In this document: positions 60,280 through 64,000 of the stretch, piece by piece
Layout of the letters: each line of letters starts with the position of its first letter
Position numbering within the stretch: position 1 is the first letter of the stretch
Assembly: GCF_038397775.1 (NCBI RefSeq)
Contig: NZ_CP151650.1
Location: 2,418,001 to 2,482,000 of the forward strand
DNA length: 64,000 nt
Origin: Pseudomonas sp. RC10
GTDB lineage: Bacteria; Pseudomonadota; Gammaproteobacteria; Pseudomonadales; Pseudomonadaceae
Direction of reading: 5' to 3'
Notes under the pieces: generated by a model
What the model was told of the DNA's origin: nothing
Databases searched by the model: none
The model's input: the letters and a program-made list of their open reading frames with translations, nothing else
Position numbers and translations under genes: made by a program

Positions 60280-61401
60280 ATGAGTGCGCTTTCCCCACTG
60301 GATGCCTGGCAGCAGGCGGTCGACACACAGGATTTTCAGCCGGACGAGGCCCAGCGCCAGGCCGCGCAGCAATTGCAGGCGTGCTGGCAGGCGCTGCGTG
60401 ACAGTGGCCCTCGCGACGCGCTCAAGGGCGTGTACCTGTGGGGGCCGGTGGGGCGCGGCAAGACCTGGCTCATGGACCGGTTTTTCGACGGCCTGACCGT
60501 GCCCGCCCGACGCCAGCATTTTCATCACTTCATGCGTTGGGTCCATCAGCGGCTGTTCCAGCTGACCGGCGTGCCTCATCCCCTCAATGTGCTGGCCCGC
60601 GAACTGCGGCAGGACGTGCGGGTGCTGTGCTTCGACGAACTCTTCGTCAATGACATCGGCGATGCGGTGATCCTCGGCGGGTTGCTGCGGGCGATGTTCG
60701 ACGAAGGCGTGGTGCTGGTCTGCACCTCCAACCAGTTGCCCGAGCAGCTGTACGCCACCGGGCACAACCGCGAACGGTTCGTGCCGGCGATCACGGCGAT
60801 CAATCACTTCATGACAGTGGTGTCAGTGGACGGTGGCGAAGACCATCGCCTGCACCCCGGCCAGGCGCAGCAGCGGTACTGGGTGACGCCCGAATCGGGG
60901 CCGAGCGCGTTGGTGGAAGTCTTCGACACCCTGAGCAGCGGCGAGCTGGTGTCGATCCGGCCCGTGCCATTGGGGCGGCGACATCTGGCCGTGGTGCGCA
61001 GCAGCAAGACCGTGGTCTGGTGCCGTTACAAAGACCTGTGCGAACAGCCGTTGGCGGCGATGGACTTCATCGAATTGTGCGACCGCTACACCGCCGTGCT
61101 GGTGAGCGAAGTGCCTGCGTTGAGCGCGCCGCAGCGGGAAGGGCGGATTGCTCGGGGCACCGAGGATGGCGTTGAGCAAGTGGTGGCGGGGGACCGCGAA
61201 CTGCCGCAGTTGTCACCTTACGATGATGGCGTGCGTCGCTTCATTGCCTTGGTGGACGAGTGCTACGACCGCAAGGTGCCGCTGTATGTGGAAGCAGCGA
61301 TGCCGATGCAGGACCTGTACACCGAGGGTTATCTGGCGTTTGCCTTTCGCCGGACGTTGAGCCGGTTGCAGGAGATGCAACTGGCGCGGTTTGGGCGTTG
61401 A
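60280..61401 (+). CDS. zapE: ZapE-like AFG1-type ATPase
   Basis: A 373-residue AFG1/ZapE ATPase. Walker A GPVGRGKTWLMD is at about 51-62; Walker B VLCFDELFVNDIGDAVIL near 120 and the sensor Asn in VLVCTSNQLPEQLY are intact. ZapE acts at the division septum in E. coli. The N-terminus and the C-terminal third differ from the usual housekeeping copy as I recall it (for example DELF where DEFF is common), so this may be a second, diverged member. The C-terminal FRRTLSRLQEMQ fits the family. Confidence 0.8.
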   Translation: MSALSPLDAWQQAVDTQDFQPDEAQRQAAQQLQACWQALRDSGPRDALKGVYLWGPVGRGKTWLMDRFFDGLTVPARRQHFHHFMRWVHQRLFQLTGVPHPLNVLARELRQDVRVLCFDELFVNDIGDAVILGGLLRAMFDEGVVLVCTSNQLPEQLYATGHNRERFVPAITAINHFMTVVSVDGGEDHRLHPGQAQQRYWVTPESGPSALVEVFDTLSSGELVSIRPVPLGRRHLAVVRSSKTVVWCRYKDLCEQPLAAMDFIELCDRYTAVLVSEVPALSAPQREGRIARGTEDGVEQVVAGDRELPQLSPYDDGVRRFIALVDECYDRKVPLYVEAAMPMQDLYTEGYLAFAFRRTLSRLQEMQLARFGR

Positions 61402-61434
61402 GCGGGACCAAACATCGTTGGCGCGGTGGGATCC

Positions 61435-61527
61435 CTGTGGGAGCGAATTCATTCGCGATGCGGATGATCAGACGATACATCTCTATTGGCTGTACCGAAC
61501 CCATCGCGAATGAATTCGCTCCCACAG
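61435..61527. repeat. REP doublet, GAATTCATTCGCGA family
   Basis: Left arm CTGTGGGAGCGAATTCATTC and right arm GAATGAATTCGCTCCCACAG; loop of about 53 bases with CGATACATCTCTATTGGCTG, similar to the loop at 5773. Confidence 0.88.
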
Positions 61528-61585
61528 TTAGATCTGCGTCCACCTCGAGATCAGGTGACCCGAGGTGGAGCCGCAGATTCGGCGA

Positions 61586-62470
61586 TCAGACGTTATTCCG
61601 CCGCCGCTGCACCAGCACATGCTTGGCGCCTTCGCCCATCAGCACCATCACCCCGAGCCAGATCGGCAGGTAGGTCATCCATTCATCCCGGCCGATGCTT
61701 TCACCCAGCAGCAGCGCCACGCCCACCAGCAACACCGGTTCGACGTAGCTCAACAGCCCGAACACGCTGAACGCCAGCAGGCGGCTCGCGAGCAAATAGC
61801 TGACCAGCGCCGAGGCACTGATCGCCCCGAGGATCGGGATCAGCACATAGAAGCGCGGAAATTCCTCGACCACCCCCGGATTGCCCTGGCAGATGAACAG
61901 CACCGCCACCGGCAGGATCAGCAGCATGTCCCACCACAGCCCGCCAAGGTTGTCGGTCTTGAGCTTGCGCCGCAGCACGAAGTAGATCGGGTAACCGCCA
62001 CACACGAGCAGGGTTTCCCAGGAAAAACTCCCCAAGCGGATCAGCTCGTTGCCGACACCCACCATCGCGCACGCGGCGGCGATTTTCTGGAAGTAGGACA
62101 GCCGCTCGCCATAGACAACGCGGCCCGTGAGAATCATCGTCAGCGGCAGCAGGAAATACCCCAGCGACACCTCCAGACTGCGCCCATGCAGCGGCGCCCA
62201 CAGAAACAGCCACAGCTGCACGCCCATCAGCGCGGCGGACAGCATCATCGCGCCCAGCAAGGCCGGGGTCTGGCGGATGCGGTTCGTCATGGCGCGCACC
62301 AGTTTCCAGTCGCCGCTGGACAGCATGAACACCGTGACGCAAGGCAGGGTCAGCAGCATGCGCCAACCGAATATTTCTTCTCCACTCAAAGGTTTCAGCA
62401 ATGAGGTGTAGTAGTACATGACCGCGAAGAGGCAGGAGGCCATGACCGATAACGCAACACCCTTGTACAC
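61586..62470 (-). CDS. rarD: RarD family EamA-type transporter
   Basis: A 294-residue, 10-TM inner-membrane protein. I start at the GTG at 62470: AAGGAG lies six bases upstream and the protein then begins VYKGVALSVMASCLFAVMYYYTSLL (first residue Met), the usual RarD start. SGEEIFGWRMLLTLP and the repeated EamA halves are present. The open frame continues 229 codons upstream, but that part is antisense to the HD gene and does not look like protein. Substrate is unknown despite the historical chloramphenicol name. Confidence 0.88.
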   Translation of the reverse strand: MYKGVALSVMASCLFAVMYYYTSLLKPLSGEEIFGWRMLLTLPCVTVFMLSSGDWKLVRAMTNRIRQTPALLGAMMLSAALMGVQLWLFLWAPLHGRSLEVSLGYFLLPLTMILTGRVVYGERLSYFQKIAAACAMVGVGNELIRLGSFSWETLLVCGGYPIYFVLRRKLKTDNLGGLWWDMLLILPVAVLFICQGNPGVVEEFPRFYVLIPILGAISASALVSYLLASRLLAFSVFGLLSYVEPVLLVGVALLLGESIGRDEWMTYLPIWLGVMVLMGEGAKHVLVQRRRNNV

Positions 62471-62738
62471 AGGGGCTCCTTGGTTCGGTTCAAAAGGACA
62501 GGGTTTGGACGCGCAACCCGTGCCAAGCTCTGATGGCCCGCTTGCAGGAAGCGGCGCACAGTCTAGCCGAACCCCCGACCGCCGTTCGCTCGCATTCTGG
62601 TAAACCCAAGGTCCGCTGGCAGTAAACGATGCACCTTTGGCAGAGAACGAGACCGTGCGCTCGTTGAGGCGAAATCCACGGTCCCGGAGAATTGTCCTCA
62701 ACGCGCCACACCGGCGCCGCTGACTGAGGACGACCCCC

Positions 62739-63380
62739 ATGACCCAAGAAATCGCCGGTATCAAAATCCCGGATAGCGCCCTGGCCCGCGCCACCACCGA
62801 ATACATCCGTGATGAAGAAGACGACCTGCTGTTCAACCACAGCCGTCGGGTGTTTCTGTGGGGCGCGTTGACCGGCGAGCGCAAAGGCCTCAAGTACGAC
62901 GCCGAGCAGTTGTACGTCGGCGCGATGTTCCATGACCTGGGCCTGGTGAAAAAACACAGCAGCCCGGACCTGCGTTTCGAAGTGGACAGTGCCAACGCAG
63001 CCCGTGCGTTCGCCAGGCCGTTCGGTTTGTCGGAAGGCGATCTGGAACAGGTCTGGTTGTCCATCGCGCTGCACACCACGCCCGGCGTTCCCGAGCACCT
63101 GCGCCCGAACGTTGCACTGGTGACGGCCGGTGTTGAAATGGACGTGCTGGGCATCAACTACGACCAGTTCAGCGACCAGCAGCGCGAAGTCGTCACCCAC
63201 GCCCACCCGCGTGGTGAAGCGTTCAAAGAATGCATCCTGTGCGCCTTCGCTAACGGCTTCCGCCATAAGCCAGATACGACCTTCGGCACCGTGAACGCCG
63301 ATGTGCTGGTAGACGAAGATCCGAAGTTCAAACCGCTGAATTTCGTCAACATCATTCGTCAGTCGCCTTGGAAGGCGTAA
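62739..63380 (+). CDS. HD domain protein
   Basis: A 213-residue phosphohydrolase-type protein. The HD signature is visible: first His in LFNHSRRVFLWG, then AMFHDLGLVKK with the His-Asp pair near residue 66, and a later Asp in VEMDVLGIN. Such proteins hydrolyse phosphoester bonds of nucleotides or are involved in cyanamide/hydrolytic chemistry; the FGLSEGDLEQVWLSIALHTTPGVPEHL stretch resembles cyanamide-hydratase-like HD proteins. Divergent from rarD. Confidence 0.83.
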   Translation: MTQEIAGIKIPDSALARATTEYIRDEEDDLLFNHSRRVFLWGALTGERKGLKYDAEQLYVGAMFHDLGLVKKHSSPDLRFEVDSANAARAFARPFGLSEGDLEQVWLSIALHTTPGVPEHLRPNVALVTAGVEMDVLGINYDQFSDQQREVVTHAHPRGEAFKECILCAFANGFRHKPDTTFGTVNADVLVDEDPKFKPLNFVNIIRQSPWKA

Positions 63381-63397
63381 CGAGTACGCGGTTGAAC

Positions 63398-63487
63398 CTG
63401 TAGGAGCCGGCTTGCTGGCGAATGCGGTCAGTCAGTCGATACTTTCGTGACTGCCCCGACGCATTCGCCAGCAAGCCGGCTCCCACG
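63398..63487. repeat. REP doublet, CCGGCTTGCTGGCGAA family
   Basis: Left arm CTGTAGGAGCCGGCTTGCTG and right arm CAGCAAGCCGGCTCCCACGG. Same family as the element at 13770. Confidence 0.85.
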
Positions 63488-63659
63488 GTATTTTGTCTGC
63501 GATACCGCTAATGTCGGCGGCCTAAGCCACAATCTGCAGGTTGAGGCATTCCTGAGGCATCACCCCTCGACATTCCTTCTTCGGCATTCGCCCGTGCTTT
63601 GTTAGGCTTTCGTCTGGTTGGCCCATGACGGGCCGACATGTTTGCAAAGGGAGCGGCGA

Positions 63660-64000
63660 ATGACCTCCATCGGCACTGCGGCACCGGTCGTGCCTGGGCG
63701 GCTGGAACAGTTTTCCACGCGGGTGGCGTTTTTCATCACCGGGTTCAGCATTTCCGCGTGGGCGCCGCTGGTGCCGTACGCCAAGAGCCGCCTGGGTCTG
63801 GACGACGCGAGCCTGGGCCTGCTGCTGTTGTGCCTGGGCATCGGCTCGATTCTCTCCATGCCACTGGCTGGCGCCATGACCGTGCGTTACGGCTGTCGGC
63901 GCATCATCGTCGTGGTCGGCAGCATCGCCTGCCTGTGCCTTCCCTTGCTCGCGACCCTCACGAGTGTGCCGCTGATGGTGGCGACGCTGTTCGTCTACGG
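63660..64000 (+). CDS. MFS transporter, 3' truncated by the window edge
   Basis: Starts at the ATG at 63660 with AAGGGAG upstream and stays open to the end (113 residues seen). TM1 (STRVAFFITGFSISAWAPLVPYAK), TM2 and TM3 are visible, with AGAMTVRYGCRRIIVVVG as the loop 2-3 motif. The layout FITGFSISAWAPLVPYAKSRLGLDDASLG resembles YbjJ-type MFS proteins. Substrate unknown. Confidence 0.82.
   Translation, partial: MTSIGTAAPVVPGRLEQFSTRVAFFITGFSISAWAPLVPYAKSRLGLDDASLGLLLLCLGIGSILSMPLAGAMTVRYGCRRIIVVVGSIACLCLPLLATLTSVPLMVATLFVY

Noticed and set aside
62471..63157. Long open frame continuing upstream of rarD on the minus strand, opposite the HD gene
   Set aside because: It is antisense to a well supported HD-domain gene, has no family features, and the GTG at 62470 with AAGGAG gives the normal RarD start.
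1..64000. CRISPR array
   Set aside because: The repeats present are inverted REP doublets and one two-copy tandem; there is no regular repeat-spacer series and no cas gene.

Overview
This 64-kb window is a high-GC, gene-dense stretch of a Pseudomonas chromosome, most likely from the fluorescens/syringae side of the genus. The support is a set of Pseudomonas-type proteins (a DUF3509 protein, an HBM-type chemoreceptor, a RarD transporter), many 90-bp REP doublets of the type found in this genus, a tRNA-Ser(GGA), and a gene order (folE, isochorismatase-like, prmB, alpha/beta hydrolase, aroC, MFS, mtnD, then an LTA-synthase-like protein) that I recall being shared with P. aeruginosa PA1674-PA1689. 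The species cannot be fixed from the sequence alone. Both ends cut through a gene: an MscS/cyclic-nucleotide channel at the left and an MFS transporter at the right.

Layout. 1-9.8 kb: channel tail, LD-carboxypeptidase, HBM chemoreceptor, BenE transporter, a MarR regulator divergent from an aminotransferase with two matching operators, GST, LprI-like protein, glutaredoxin, folE. 10-18.8 kb: two tandem Gly-rich mini-lipoproteins, Smr protein, isochorismatase-like protein, prmB, membrane-anchored GNAT-like protein, hydrolase, aroC, MFS, and an acireductone dioxygenase that has lost one metal ligand. 19-25 kb: a LuxR solo with an intact AHL pocket, DUF3509, ankyrin protein, small unknowns and a HipBA-type module. 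25-34 kb: LTA-synthase-like enzyme, RraB, the ATP-grasp / alpha-E / transglutaminase operon, and a cytochrome c / rhodanese pair. 34-42 kb: thiolase, fused beta-oxidation enzyme, amidotransferase, CorA, PlsC, crotonase. 42-48.6 kb: an NCS1 permease, small regulators, a PseH-like acetyltransferase, then HigBA and an AT-rich gene with a HEPN-type RNase motif, next to tRNA-Ser. 48.7-53.2 kb: SDR / LysR / isochorismatase-like trio and a Cache chemoreceptor. 53.6-57.2 kb: a tight four-gene operon (UDP-glucuronate 4-epimerase, GT2, small LABN membrane protein, ArnT-like GT39) that reads like a route for adding galacturonic acid to LPS. 57-64 kb: SulP transporter, MFS, ZapE-like ATPase, RarD, HD protein, MFS.

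How the parts work together. Most of the window is housekeeping and transport. The accessory interest lies in four places: the epimerase-to-GT39 operon (envelope glycosylation), two toxin-antitoxin modules with visible operators (HipBA, HigBA), the HEPN-motif gene between HigBA and the tRNA, and the conserved ATP-grasp/alpha-E/transglutaminase operon, whose product is unknown to me. Several enzymes lack a canonical catalytic or metal-binding residue (acireductone dioxygenase His to Gln; rhodanese and two isochorismatase-fold proteins Cys to Ser). REP doublets of at least three sequence families fill most larger gaps.
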